From Myrica gale (lineage: Eukaryota > Streptophyta > Magnoliopsida > Fagales > Myricaceae), in the NCBI GenBank assembly GCA_963930655.1, contig OZ005619.1, positions 3,454,501-3,518,500 of the forward strand: DNA of 64,000 bases. Reading direction: 5' to 3'. Both the position numbers and the translations under genes were made by a program. The first letter of the stretch is position 1, and each line of letters starts with the position of its first letter. The notes beneath the pieces were generated by a model. It did not search any database. It had not been told where the DNA came from and worked only from the letters and a program-made list of their open reading frames with translations. Positions 44,013-56,734 of this stretch are shown one piece after another.

Positions 44013-47000
44013 ATGGCTGCTATTCAAGGTACACCTTTTGATTCTTTATCGTTTTGTTTTCCGAAGTTTAGTTGTTTTGGATTCGGCCTGTCGAATCGGA
44101 TTGGATTTAAAAAATGGTTCATTTTGTAGGACAAGAGCGAGAGATGCAGAAGAGTTACTGGATCGAGCACTCTGTGGATTTGACCGTCGAGGCTATGATG
44201 CTCGACTCCCAAGCCTCCGATCTTGACAAAGAAGAGCGACCTGAAGTAAGCTCTCTCTCTTTCTCATATTGTGCTCGGCATCTACATCTTTTATGGCAAT
44301 GCTGTGGATTCTTTTTTCTTTCGAATTATGGAGTTTTGATAAATTGATTTGTATGTGATGGACGTAAGTGGCCTTCGGGGTCTATCAGTATGTTTGTGAA
44401 TAAAAAAAAAAGAAATTAAAAGTTGGAGGAGACTCGTATGTCTAATAAACGAACATTCTAGATTTCAAGGCTTAATCGCGTTTGAAAGTGAAATGAGCAA
44501 GCCCTTCAGCCAGTTGCGACTTTGTACTCTTATGGCAATATAAATGTTCGGTTAGGTGTGTTGTGAGGATTTTTTGTGTTTCGAGAATTTTTAGGTGATG
44601 TTAACTTTATTGGTATGCGTGTTGTAGTTATTTTTATGTGAGGTTAAAAATGATGTTTGGTTGTAGGATTTTTATGTTGTGAGAATACAAAAAAAACTTA
44701 AGAATTATTTGTTAAACGAACAGCCCCTAGTAGCTATTTTTCAAAATTTCCAAAACCCCAATTTCGATTCCTAGTCGCTACTTTTCAAAATAGTCGGACC
44801 TTTGATTGAGACACTCCTTACTAATTCTTTTCGCCTAAGCAGTGTTTTTTAACATACTTCCTGTAACAAGGCATTCAACAACCCCGTATTACTGTTGGCT
44901 TTGATAGATGGACTTGACAACTTTGATATGATCGGCAAATTCAATATGAGGGTTTAACAAGGAAGTTTGTTAAAAGTCTCCCTAGCCGCATGGCTAAAAA
45001 TTAAGTTCTCCGTATTATCGGCCGTGATGGAAGGCAGTTTTTACCTTGTGCTACTGAATTCTCATTTCAATTTACAAACTCTCCTTTTTCTTGGCTCTCT
45101 CTCTCTCTGGACTTTGAATATTACTCTGTGCCGGTCAATTATCGAGGGAGATCAATTGAGTCCTGGTGTCAGTTTTACAAAGCGACTCTAGCTTAATTGG
45201 TTATGTACTTGCCATGGAAATCCAAAAATATGTATAAAGGCAAAAAAGTATTAACAAATATAAAATAATGGAATAGTACAACTTTGCTAGTAGATGCCAA
45301 CTTCTTACTTGTTTCAAACTTTAGATTTGTTCTCACCAGCAGTACTTTGCCACTCCTTTTCATCTCTCGAAAAAATGCCTTTCGGTTTTCTTACAGTCTG
45401 GGTTTTCTTTTATTCGTTGAAATGTTCATGGCATTTGGCAATATATCAGCGTCCCTATTCTCATTGGTTCGTGTTTATGCGTGCCTAAACCCCTAGTTTT
45501 AACATCTGGAGACTTTCTTAACCTTATCATGGAAACTCCTTTTTTTTTTCTTCGATGAAATTTTGCGAACAATCTGGTACTAAAATTAAATAACAGCCGT
45601 GGCCGACTACAAAGTGCAATTTGGGATGAACAAGATCTTGAGACTTTTTGACACCTTGTTCTGCACTGTGTAAAGGCTTAATACCATTGTTATGGTAATA
45701 CGTCATCAGATTTTTCTAGTGCTAATAATCTTGTTTTCTTGCCCTCACCGCAATTCCATTTCTTGATTGTTGATTATGAATATCCAGAGCTGAATTAACT
45801 GTGTTACAAATAGGTACTTTCACTTCTTCCATCGTATGAAGGGAAATCAGTTTTAGAACTTGGAGCAGGCATTGGTCGTTTTACTGGTGAATTAGCTCAG
45901 AAGGCTGGTCAGGTTCTTGCTTTGGACTTCATTGACAGTGTTATAAAAAAGGTAACTGTGGTTTGACCCCTTGCTGAAGATTTTTGGTTTAAGAAATTGT
46001 TATTCTTGTGGAGCTTGTCTGACTATTCTCTTTCCAATTGTCTCCATGCAGAATGAAAACATTAACGGACACTACAAGAATGTCAAGTTTATGTGTGCAG
46101 ACGTGACATCCACAGACTTGAAAATATCTGAAGAATCAGTAGACTTGATATTCTCCAATTGGTTACTGATGTATCTTTCAGATAAAGAGGTCGGTAATAT
46201 TGGGTTCAGTGGCTGCTTCAATATAGGCTTGGTGCCTTTTAGAGTGGTTACTTCTGAAGCCAGTGGTGACTGTATAGACTACAAAGAATGATCTTATGCA
46301 TTGTGGTACAAGTGCTTAAGATCAATAACTTGGTTGTTGGTACAATGCTAGAAATTGAGAAACTGAAATTTCACCCTTCTCAGTGAGACAATACAAAAAT
46401 AATAAAAAACTATGACGTAGGCCTCATGTAATTATTTAGTGCCGCACTCCCACTTGTTGTCCTGCTATCTTGCTGCCACTATATTGTTCCAAATGAACTG
46501 ATTTGTAAATGCAGACTAGCCGCTTGTATCATTGTTCACACGTAAATGTAAAGTTGAAGGGGGTCAAGACAGGCTCAGAATTAGACATATTAGACCAGAA
46601 AAACAATGCCATTTGTCTCGCTTGCCAGCATAGATCTTCTAATATCCAATTGAGCTTCAGAACTTCCTTACAATGCTATTTTCTTCCTTTGTGGTTCTGC
46701 ATGTGCTACTGGACTGCTGAAGTTAGCAAACATTCTTATTAGATCGGGTGATCTGTTTCATTTGAATGTGTGATTGGTCCGACTTACAGATGATTTCACA
46801 TAAAACATGATTTTCACAGGATTTGTGATTTCTTGGGAATTAGCTTGTTGTCTGACTGTCTGTGTATGTTCTTTCTTTCCATACATTTCAGGTGGAGGAT
46901 TTGGCAGAAAGAATGGTCAAGTGGTTGAAGGTTGGTGGATATATTTTCTTCAGGGAGTCTTGTTTCCACCAATCTGGAGACAACAAGCGAAAGTACAACC

Positions 47001-47244
47001 CAACTCACTACAGGGAACCCAGATTCTACACGAAGGTTGGCCTTTTTTTGAAATTTCGGCTTGCCTTGCAATGAATTTGTTTATCCAGTACATGCAAAGG
47101 ACCTGGTCAGGTTTGCATGCATTTTTGGCTCTAATGTCATTTATCAAAGTTCTATATCGTTCAAGCATGTGGTGAGAAAATGCATAAGTAAGTTCTTACA
47201 TTGTTTTTCCTGTTTCATAGTTGTCGTATATGTTGAACATATTA

Positions 47245-47290
<46 letters not shown>

Positions 47291-49357
47291 AGTTTCCTAA
47301 ATGGCCTTTTGTGCGAAATGTTGCAGGACAGGGTTAACCTATAGTGAAATTGTGTCTGTAAATCAAAATGTTTTTTGTACCCAGAATTCGTCTCTAATCA
47401 TATTGTACTGCAGGTCTTCAAAGAATGCCAATTGCAGGACGGTTCTGGAAATTCCTTTGAACTCTCTCTTGTTGGCTGCAAATGTATTGGAGCTTATGTG
47501 CGAAACAAAAAGAATCAAAACCAGGTAATAAAATGGCGTATTTATGACTTGGTTCCTTTAATTTAACTAGTTAGCCGGAAAAAATGTGCATTTAAATGTT
47601 TCGGAAATGCAGATTTGCTGGATATGGCAAAAAGTGGATTCCCTGGATGATAAAGGGTTCCAGCGGTTCTTGGACAACGTCCAATATAAACCTACTGGCA
47701 TTTTACGTTATGAGCGTGTCTTTGGACAAGGTTTTGTGAGCACAGGAGGGATAGGTATGCCTTACTGACCACACTTGCACCATTTTCCCTGTCTTGCAGT
47801 CAAGATGAAAATGGTAGAAAACAAGAATATAATCACACAAAATTGAAGAATTGAGTAGCACATTAAAGATGGTTCTATGACAAAATCTTTCGTTGGATTT
47901 GCTCTTCTAATCAGCCCGTTGAGTCAGAAATTACTGTACTTGTACAAATGGCAAGACCTGAGGCTTCAGTGTTTTACTAAAACTTTCGTATTGAAAAGGC
48001 AGAACATTATCTGTGGCACTTCTTACAGTATCTTCCGTTCCCCATGTTATAGCAAAATGAACGTTATCTCTTTTTTTTTTTGGTTTTAAAATTTTATTTA
48101 TGTTGTTTAGTACTCATTGTCAACATCTTGCTACCTTTGTCTTTGAACAGATACGACAAAAGAGTTTGTTCAGAAGTTGGAACTAGAGCCTGGCCAGAAG
48201 GTCCTTGATGTTGGGTGTGGCATTGGGGGAGGTGACTTTTACATGGCCGAGAATTTTGATGTTGAGGTGGTTGGGATTGACCTCTCCATAAATATGATTT
48301 CTTTTGCACTTGAACGTGCTATTGGACTGAAATGCTCAGTCGAATTTGAAGTTGCTGATTGCACTAAGAAAACATATCCTGAGAACACATTTGATGTGAT
48401 ATACAGCCGCGACACCATTTTGCATATTCAAGTAAGGCAGCTCTCTTTTCTCAGCCAGATTCCTGTTTGAACATTTGTGAGTCTTTTAGAGTTGTTGCTT
48501 ACATGTACAAAGTGGAAACTGATAGTGCTGTAACTCATTTTAGGAGTAATTATCCGTTGTATCAACTAGGTTTTAAGGCCCTTTCTGTGTTTGAAGGCTC
48601 TCTCTCCCTCTCTACGATGTTCAATGGTTGCTGGTTAATTTTCAGGACAAACCTGCATTATTTAGATCCTTCTACAAGTGGTTGAAGCCAGGAGGTAAAG
48701 TTCTTATCAGTGATTACTGCAAGAGTGCTGGAACTCCATCTACAGAATTTGCCGAATATATTAAGCAAAGAGGATATGATCTCCATCACGTTAAAGCGTA
48801 TGGTCAGGTATGAATTTGCACGTAAAAACGGCTCTTGTTTAATGATTTTCGTGCCTCTTTTCATGGTGCTTCACTTCTTATTTCCTTGACATTGCGAACT
48901 CTTTTGGCAGATGCTTAGGGATGCTGGTTTTGACGAGGTCATTGCAGAGGATCGCACTGATCAGGTTTGTGTATATCCGTCCTTTTCCATGTTGTAAATG
49001 CGAAATATGTTGTGCTTCCTGATTTAAGACAATCGTTTACTTGTGCATCAGTTCATGGAAGTTCTGGGGCGTGAACTAAAGGCCCTTGAGAAGGACAAGG
49101 AGGCATTCATCGAAGACTTTTCGGAAGTGCGTTTTTCCTCCAATCTTTCTTCAACGTCTTCTTTGTTGATGCGGTCTTTAGATTTTGTATTAATTCTAGA
49201 TTTCCTCTCTTTTCCCCCCTTTTGCTTAATTTTCCTCCTGTCTTGGGATGATATGCAGGAAGACTATAATGAAATAGTCAGTGGATGGAAGGCAAAGCTG
49301 ACCAGGACTTCGTCTGGCGAGCAAAGATGGGGCCTTTTCATTGCCAAGAAGAAGTGA
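44013..49357 (+). CDS. NMT1: Phosphoethanolamine N-methyltransferase (XPL1/NMT1 type)
   Basis: Twelve exons (44013-44028, 44130-44245, 45814-45951, 46052-46189, 46892-47035, 47414-47524, 47613-47754, 48151-48431, 48646-48807, 48911-48964, 49052-49126, 49259-49357) join to 491 codons plus TGA. This equals the usual plant length, with GT-AG throughout. The enzyme methylates phosphoethanolamine three times with S-adenosylmethionine to give phosphocholine, the committed route to phosphatidylcholine in plants. Two tandem methyltransferase domains are visible: motif [17 protein letters not shown] at residue 57 on, and [17 protein letters not shown] at 286 on. The first also shows [13 protein letters not shown] and the second [11 protein letters not shown] and [14 protein letters not shown] peptide uORF precedes it. 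Intron 2 holds a MITE and the long intron after exon 5 holds a TA repeat. No lesion was seen. Confidence 0.97.
44541..44732 (+). repeat. MITE family B, copy 2, in intron 2 of the methyltransferase gene
   Basis: About 190 bp from atgttcggttaggtgtgttg to aaacgaacagccccta. It shares the interior words ttaggtgatgttaactttat and ttggtatgcgtgtt with 15172-15358. It lies well away from the splice sites. Confidence 0.75.
47247..47286 (+). repeat. (AT)n microsatellite in a methyltransferase intron
   Basis: About twenty at units between exons 5 and 6. Simple repeat, likely variable in length between individuals. Confidence 0.93.
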
Positions 49358-49359
49358 TT

Positions 49360-50427
49360 ACGATTCCGATCATTTGTCCTATCTAAATATCTATTGCAGT
49401 GTGTTTCGAATAATCTGTGTGGTGGTTTTGTTATTGTAGCTTATGGTTGATGTTTTGATACCATCCTCTTTGTTGATCTCAACTGATGAACTTGCCGTTT
49501 AAAATAAAAGCAAAATAGTAAAGCATTTGGAGTTCTATCTTTGATTGATGTAATGATATGAATTACATGTTTCTGTTGGAGATTGAGTTTTGAGTTTGAT
49601 CCACAAGCACAATGTTTGCTATTGAAAGCGAAATTCGAATAGAATTGTGAATCTCATGAACCAGTTGATTTATGATGACCGCTTCAAACAGCTTATCACT
49701 CAGAACAACTCCTCAATCACATCACCACAATCGATTTGCAGAAACATTCACAAGGATTTCCCATTTTTAATTCCAGGGTTTCTCTGAATTTGAAAGTTAT
49801 CACTTGGTAGGTTTCCATACCAAGGTTCAATCCAATTAAAGTCTGCAGCGTCGGAGGGAACTTCCGTTGCTTAAATTAGTTTTTGTATAAACAAATTACG
49901 TACCTCTTTTCCTATTCGCTTCTTTTATATTCATCTACCCATCTTTTTTAACTATTATGCACTTTATGGTTAGCGGTGGTTTATTAACGTGGGTGGTTCT
50001 CCTTTCGTGTTCGGTTTAGTGGGTTTCTTTTGCTTGCTCGTCGAATTGAAATGTTGGGCCCATTGAGTTTTACTAATGTCGGCTTAACGAGTTTAATGGA
50101 CCTAAATTTGATATCATCAGAACAGATCCTCATTAACCATACGTTAATGAGTTATATTTTAGAGAAACTGACTCGCCTTGTCCTGGCTAAACTAGCCGTC
50201 AGTTCATACCAGATTAGAACTCATCAGACAGCTGATCTTTGGAAGAAATACTTTTTTGTCCAAAACAATTAAACTTGATGTTCGAGGGCCCTCTGGGCAA
50301 ACATTTTCGTGAAGATATTCGGTGTGCATTTAGAACGGGGAAGAAAACAAAACAGAAGATATTTAACAAGATGATATCTAGATGTATTCTGAAGGATATA
50401 TAAACATTTGGAGATCACTCGAGGAGT
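49360..50427. other. Intergenic between convergent genes
   Basis: Holds the methyltransferase 3' UTR, with an aataaa word near 49503, and the tail of the minus-strand transporter gene. No further gene was seen. Confidence 0.5.
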
Positions 50428-53400
50428 TCACTTGAAAAAATCCATAACATCCTTCCTTACAACGACGGGGGAAGTAGAGAGACCATTTTGCAATTTTTTC
50501 TTGTCTGGAGCTCGCAGGAGATTCACTTTGTAAGTGGTCTCTTCAGCTTCAGTAGTTTTATTTTGTGATAAAGATCCTAATATCTGTACCATTAAGCTTC
50601 CACCTGCCATAAAATCTAGCCGAGTCAGTTTGTACCATTAAGCTTTAATAGTTTTGCTCATAGATGCTTGACAAGAGAAGAAAGCCAAATGAGAAAAGAC
50701 CAAAAATGTCTTGAAATTTTGAATGCGTTAGACATTTACCAAGCACAAGAGCAGCTCCAATCCACCCCATCGTACCCCACCTTTCACCAAGGAGAAACCA
50801 AGCAAAACCCATACCCCAGACTGGCTCCAGCCCATAAATTACGGCTGTTTCTGTTGCTGAAACATCACGCAAGGCTGCAATCTGTAGAAACAAAATCACA
50901 TTGCATGCATTTTTCAGAGAAATGTTGTTGAACAAAATGGTATGCATTAACTACACACCCTCTAAGCCTATAGGGCATCACAGGCAGGTCCATTAGGAAG
51001 TCATATATATGCAGTCCTAAATCACTTTGTAAAGCTAGTAAGAATAAGAAACAATACCTCTACCCACAAGCATAATCCAGTTGAGAATACGCCAGTATAA
51101 AGAGCAGCTATCCACGGGAACGTGACAATCCAATCCTGTAGCTCTGTCCATGTCCATGATGATTGGTTTGGATCATGGGTACCTTCCAACCATCCTCCAA
51201 TTAAAACCCAGATTGTGGATAACAGAGCAACAACACCCACCTGTGTGGAATCATAGACATGGGTCACATTCTTACTTTGAGAATACACATTTCTAAGTGC
51301 GGTTGAAGTGGGTACATTCAGGGGTAAGGAACCGACGAACCTCGTATCCAAGAAGAGCTAAGAAGTTGTCTCTCCTTGTACTCCTAGATATATGCTCTGT
51401 TCGAAGCATGTGAATTCCAAAAAATATTGCACTCAGAAAGCTCAAAAGATCTCCAACCTGAAAATATTAGGATTTTATGAAATTAGGATAAAATCATCCC
51501 CTATGCAACAAATAACAGTGGCTTGAGTGTTATGAAGAGCATGTTGTATTGATGTCTCCATTTTGTTTTTGTTTTTTTTTTTTGCGTTCCATGACAGATG
51601 GTCTCCTTTTTAATGTTTCAACTCTAAAATTACAAGCAATAAGATATTCTGATTAAGGAGCATGCAGTGCTTACACATGGAGGAGATCCACTGCATTCCA
51701 GCATAGCCACCCCAATAGAAGACATGAGAACTCCAAACCAGGTACGGGCAGGTATAATTGCTCCAAAAATGCCATCAAGCAAAGGTACCACAATAACCTA
51801 TCCAATTATTTGCAGGAACTTCTCAAAACTGTTATAAACAAAGTAATGCATGGAGAGATGCTCGAGAAAACCCAGTTTGCATATCTGTTTTCTTGTTTTC
51901 TTTTGATCTTAGGGAAAAAACAACTGTTTCAATTGAATGCAAAAAGATTAAGAAGATATCTTTGGGACTTTACCAGGAAGATCAATAGAAGTTATTTGCT
52001 CAAAAGTAATAAATCTTGTTACCATCACTATCAGGGAGACTTATGAAAATTTCTCCGCAAAAGTATTCAATGATCTACTTTTTCCTTTTGTGATAGATCC
52101 ACAGCCAATGCCTGAGGGTAAAAGAAATGTTTGAGTTTGAGCTTACTGTAAACAAAGAAATGAATGATGCACGCCCAGCATCAGCTGTGAGAAGCCCAAT
52201 TGCCTCGATAATGTATCCCAAACTCACCCACAATCCCAACTCCATCCCTGCATTACGGGTCTTAGTATCATCTCGAGCCCGAAAGACAAATGGCAAAAAG
52301 GGGATGGCAGACACAACAAATCACACTGCGGCGAAGGTTGCTGGGTCCAAGCTAGTTTCAACACCTTTCACAACCGCAATGTCGCTTGCTGCAATTTGAA
52401 ACAAACATAATCCTTAACAAGTCACAATTATAGTCTTTTGAGTTCCAAATTTTGATTTACCAAGATAGGGAAGCACGAGTCTTTATTCACCCAAAAAACG
52501 TAGGAGTCCTTGAGTATTCAACTAAATATAACAAAAAGTTTTGTGCTAAAAGTTTCGGATATGCGGCCAAGTGCACATTATTGTATTGGTGTTCCTCAAG
52601 ATTGTGATACTTAGCTTAAGGTAACAAACTCGAGTACAAAAATGTTCAAAATGGATTATGTCCAGTATTGAGGCTTTTGCCTAGGAGCTACAAAAGGAGT
52701 GTGCTGAAGGGGTTTGCCATCAATATTGGGACAGGTAAAGAGGCATGTTCCTTGCACGTTTTGGCTGTACATTATCAGGTGAACCACTGTTAACAGTAGA
52801 CAATCATGGTCATGCTAATTCCAGAACATTTCCTGGCAATTGATGTTTCTGAACATGCCCTACGATTTAAGAGAGAGACACCGAGTAGTACTTTGAGATA
52901 GCCAAGGCAGTTCTACCAAAACCTCATAAACGTCCTCTCACCATGTCAAATTTTACGTGAAAAAACCCATCACCTAGTTCTCTTGGGAGGTGGAGTTGCT
53001 TCTTTGTTGATTGTATCAAGAAATTACAAAGTATTATCAATACTAATCGAATTGCTTAAAGCAAAGATATGCGCTATTAAGTTCTCAAGGGAGATGAAGA
53101 GATCAAATTTGAATACCATAAACAACAGTGATGACATTGAGCAAGATAATACTCCTCATCTTCTTCGATGGAAACCTCAATTTTCGCCACAAAAGCTGCT
53201 TTTTAGAAATCGAGTTCAATCCCATCTTCAGAGGACTCTGAGCCGTCGCCTTCTTTGTCTTCTGTTTAAATGCATTGGAATCATCCCTGTGTACAATTGA
53301 GAAAGTCACATCATCTGTCTTTTCGTTCTGTGCAGAATTCTTGCTCCTTAGGTATCCATACTTAGCTGCGTAAGAAGTAGAAAGAGACGACGAAGATGAT

Positions 53401-53648
53401 GAACTAGAAGGGGTAGATGATGCTGATGTTGAGGAAGAAGAAGAAGAAGAAGAGGAGGATGGCGTTAGTGATGAGGAGGGGTCTGATGAGCAAACAGTGA
53501 AAGAGTGTAGTTTATTATGTTGGTTGGACATGGCGGATGAGAAGAGGAACAGAGAGGAGGGTTTACTAAAGGGGCATGAGATTTTGGAAGCAGAATGACA
53601 TCTTATTTTTGTCTTCCATGTTGCGGTTGATGGTGATGGGGAAGCCAT
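50428..53648 (-). CDS. EamA-type (DMT superfamily) transporter, At4g32140-like, with an in-frame stop
   Basis: Seven exons on the minus strand (53648-53117, 52388-52147, 51797-51675, 51457-51341, 51240-51058, 50881-50740, 50603-50428) join to 504 sense/stop positions before the TGA. Every junction is GT-AG and every phase fits. The N-terminus is Ser-rich and basic (MASPSPSTATWKTK), plastid-transit-like, with poly-Ser runs. The membrane part carries the family words FVFRARDD, GMELGLWVSLGYI, LTADAGRASFISLFT, VPLLDGIFGAIIPARTWFG, FFGIHMLRTEHISRSTRR and LEPVWGMGFAWFLLGERWG, which is two EamA repeats. Codon 200 is TGA (52323-52321), within FAAV*FVVSAIPF. Relatives have an Arg there, so CGA to TGA is likely. 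The protein would end before its helices. Either a young null allele or a base error. The substrate is unknown. Confidence 0.85.
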
Positions 53649-54318
53649 GGTTGAGGCAGAGAGCTTTAGAGCTCATTCACGCCTCCATATATTGGGAACC
53701 ACGGAGGGAGGAGGGCTTGATGTTTTCTTTAGAAATGTTCGTAATAAGGGAAGAAAGAGGCGGTAAAAATGTCAAAAGAACGAGATCTCAGGGTTGAAAT
53801 TTTGGAGTTGGACCATGGAAGTGAGAGGACGAAGATATTTTCTCTCAAACAGGAACAGGGCGTCAACAAAACGTGTGGCACATGGGATTTTCGTTATAGT
53901 TGCGGTCGGTGTCTTCTTTTTCTGTTTTTGGATGACTATTGGTTCTCCGATGTCGTTTTTCATAATGCAAACATTATCCACATGTAGGAAATGCCCAACT
54001 GCCAAGTGGTCGTTTGCAATGTTCTTTTTGCTTTATTTTTTTTGTATTTTTTTTTCGCCTTTACAAACGACCATCGACATTATTCATATGTTTTTTTTGT
54101 CCGAGCGGCATAATTCATAATCTACTTTCAGCGAAACTTCATGCATTTGACTCTCTCTCTCCCTCTCTAAGTTGATTCTTCTTTAATTCACTTCTTAGTC
54201 AAAAAGATATTTTCAAGACTAAATAATTTGGTTTTCATAAAATTCGACTTCTCAAGCTTAAAAAGACTTAATTCAAGCGAATTCTAATATTAAATTTTAA
54301 ATATCTCATATGGTCACC
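53100..54318. other. 5' flank of the transporter gene
   Basis: Between the transporter start (53648) and the tubulin pseudogene end (54319) there are no coding signs. A ct microsatellite-like stretch lies near 54152-54168. Confidence 0.4.
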
Positions 54319-55495
54319 TTATTCCCTAATAGAACAAGCCACTTGGATCTCAACTTCATAATCACCATCTTCCTCAGTCGTTGCATCCTGGTACAGCTGA
54401 TATTCTGCAACAAGATCATTCATGTTGCTCTCCGCTTCAGTAAACTCCATCTCGTCCATTCCTTCTCCGGTATACCAGTGCAAGAAAGCCTTCCTCCTAT
54501 ACATGGCTGTGAACTGCTCACTCACTCTCCTGAACATCTCCTGAATAGATATCGAGTTCCCAGTGAAAGTTGAAGACATTGAAAGCCCCTTTGGTGGGAT
54601 GTCACAGACACTAGACTTCACATTGTTGGGGATCCATTCCACGAAGTAAGCAGAATTCTTGTTCTGCACATTCAACATCTGTTCATCAACTTCTTTCGTG
54701 CTCATTTTGCCTCGGAATAGGCTGATGCTGTGAGGTACCGGCCATGTCTTGGATCAGCTCCACACATCATGTTCTTGGCATCCCACATTTGCAGTCAGTT
54801 CAGGGACGGTAAGTGCACGGTACTGCTGAGATCCCAGAGATGTGAGAGGAGCAAACCCCACATAAAGAAGTGAAGACGCGGAAATGGGATCAAGTTCACT
54901 GCTAGCTTCCGGAAGTCTGCGTTCAACTGACCAGGGAATCGCAAACAACAAGTCACGCCACTCATTGTTCCGGAAATGAGGTGGTTCAAGTCCCCAACTG
55001 ACATAAAAATGAGGTCAATCATGTATCATATGTGATCCATGATTTTTAGTTCGTAGTGAGTGGTGTGGAAGATTTGAAACAAGAACTAGAATTATAAAAA
55101 TTAACATCAGGTCAACGCCGTGGGTTCTGCCTTGAGCTTTAAACAAATACCAATCATCAAAAATAATGAATTGGTTTATTGAAACTAATTTAAAAGAACT
55201 CCATGTTGCTTTGAAGTTTACTTACAGCTCGGGGTGGATAGCTTAAGAGTCCTCAGGCAAATATCATAGAGTGCTTCATTGTCAAGAACCATGCACTCAT
55301 CAGTATTCTCTACAAGCTGATGAACTGGAAGAGTGGCATTGTAAGGCTCCACGACAGTGTCTGAGACCTCAGGAGATGGGAAAACAGAGAATGTCAGCAT
55401 CATTCTATCTGGGAATTCTTCTCTTATCTTTGAAATGAGCAGAGTACCCATTCCAGATCCAGTTCCACCTCCTAGTGAATGACAGAATTGAAATC
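54319..55495 (-). pseudogene. Beta-tubulin pseudogene lacking exon 1
   Basis: The minus strand holds the second exon (55495-55226) and third exon (54997-54319) of a beta-tubulin gene. The usual intron between them sits at the standard place (TLKLSTPS / [14 protein letters not shown]). Clear family words are [78 protein letters not shown] and [20 protein letters not shown]. Three frameshifts disable exon 3: a lost base near 54861 (after HFFM), two lost bases near 54796 (after PELT), and a lost base near 54728 (before FRGKMSTK). The first ~130 residues with the GTP-binding start are absent upstream. The acidic tail is changed to [12 protein letters not shown]. Because the intron is kept, it is a duplicated gene fragment, not a retrocopy. 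Confidence 0.92.
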
Positions 55496-55499
55496 CTGC

Positions 55500-56730
55500 A
55501 TTCAAATAAGAGATATAGGGTGAAAATTTTGAAAAAAAGAAATACTTCTAAAGTCTTCCAAGTGATATACAGTTTTGATTAATTGGGGAATACACTGGCT
55601 CATTCTGGGTAGCGTAACTGATATCTCTTCAAAACTCTTAAACTAGGCTATCCCGCAGTAAAACAACAGGATAATTAGAAACCTTGAACCAAAATACTAG
55701 TTAGTCAAGCCTACATCTTTATGTGGCATTAGTTATCTTCGAATAAAGCTATATATTATAGTATTAGTGGGTGGCATTTGGAGTATTAATTGTTTTATTC
55801 AACTTTGCTAAGTCTAATTGGTAAGTCTAAAGGGATTCTAGAAAGATAAAAAAAATATATATCATGCTACCCTATGAGACAAAGATAAAAAAAATATGCT
55901 AATTGGTACGTCTAATTGGTAAGTCTAAAACAGTATTAGTCGTCCGTTGATTGTCTGAATGAGGAATCCAAAATTTCACTGAAGAGACACCTTGATATAT
56001 AAGTATACGTTACTATTAATTCTGGTATCTCATGATGATAATCATTTTGTCTTCTTCTTTTTAAAAAAAAAAATAAAGAAGGTGCAAGTTTCTCCCCTAT
56101 TCCAAACAAACATTGCTTTCAACCCAACTTGCCAATATCTCTATTCTTTTGGTAATTTTAGCTATCTCATATTGTGTATGCCATTACACAGCTGTTAAAT
56201 TTATTTGAGAAAACTACACTTCATACCTAAAAGCTTCTACCTCATTTACAATGTCCTCCCAAACTACTATCCTTAGACTACATTGAACAACTAACTTTTT
56301 GCAATTTGAAAGGGTAGGAAACTAGAGAGAGGAGAAAGCTTCTTTTTCTAGGAATTAGATAGAAGATACTATTTTGGTAAGAGGTGAGAGGTGATTTACT
56401 ACAATGGCTCAGAAAAAAAGCGTGGTGATTTACTAGTACTTGCCTTGCTCCTGGAAACCACTTGTATTGTCAAGAATAAACATAAGTTTGAATATCGGAT
56501 TTGTAAACTATACATCATTTGTCTTCCAATTAGGGCCATATCTTCCTGTTCCACTTCCTTGCATCCGCCAGATACATGTTTAATTAGGCACATGATATGA
56601 GAATCTCACCGCATTTCGATCTGAAGACCAATGCTCTTTATCCTTGAAGTGCGATGATGCTGGAAGGAGAAGCCTTGGTTGTCATCTGCAATGAATGAAA
56701 TAGAAATCTTTCTCAGCATGGGATGAATTA
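55500..56730. other. Intergenic; tubulin exon 1 not found here
   Basis: This is where exon 1 of the tubulin copy would be expected. I searched the minus strand for its conserved start and GTP-loop words and saw none. AT-rich with short direct words (taattggtaagtctaaa near 55815 and 55913). Confidence 0.5.
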
Positions 56731-56734
56731 TGGC

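Noticed and set aside
52127-52399. Plus-strand 90-codon ORF
   Set aside because: It is the antisense shadow of transporter exon 2.
53103-53648. 181-codon single-exon gene on the minus strand
   Set aside because: It is exon 1 of the EamA transporter. The true exon ends at 53117 at a GT donor and joins 52388 in frame.
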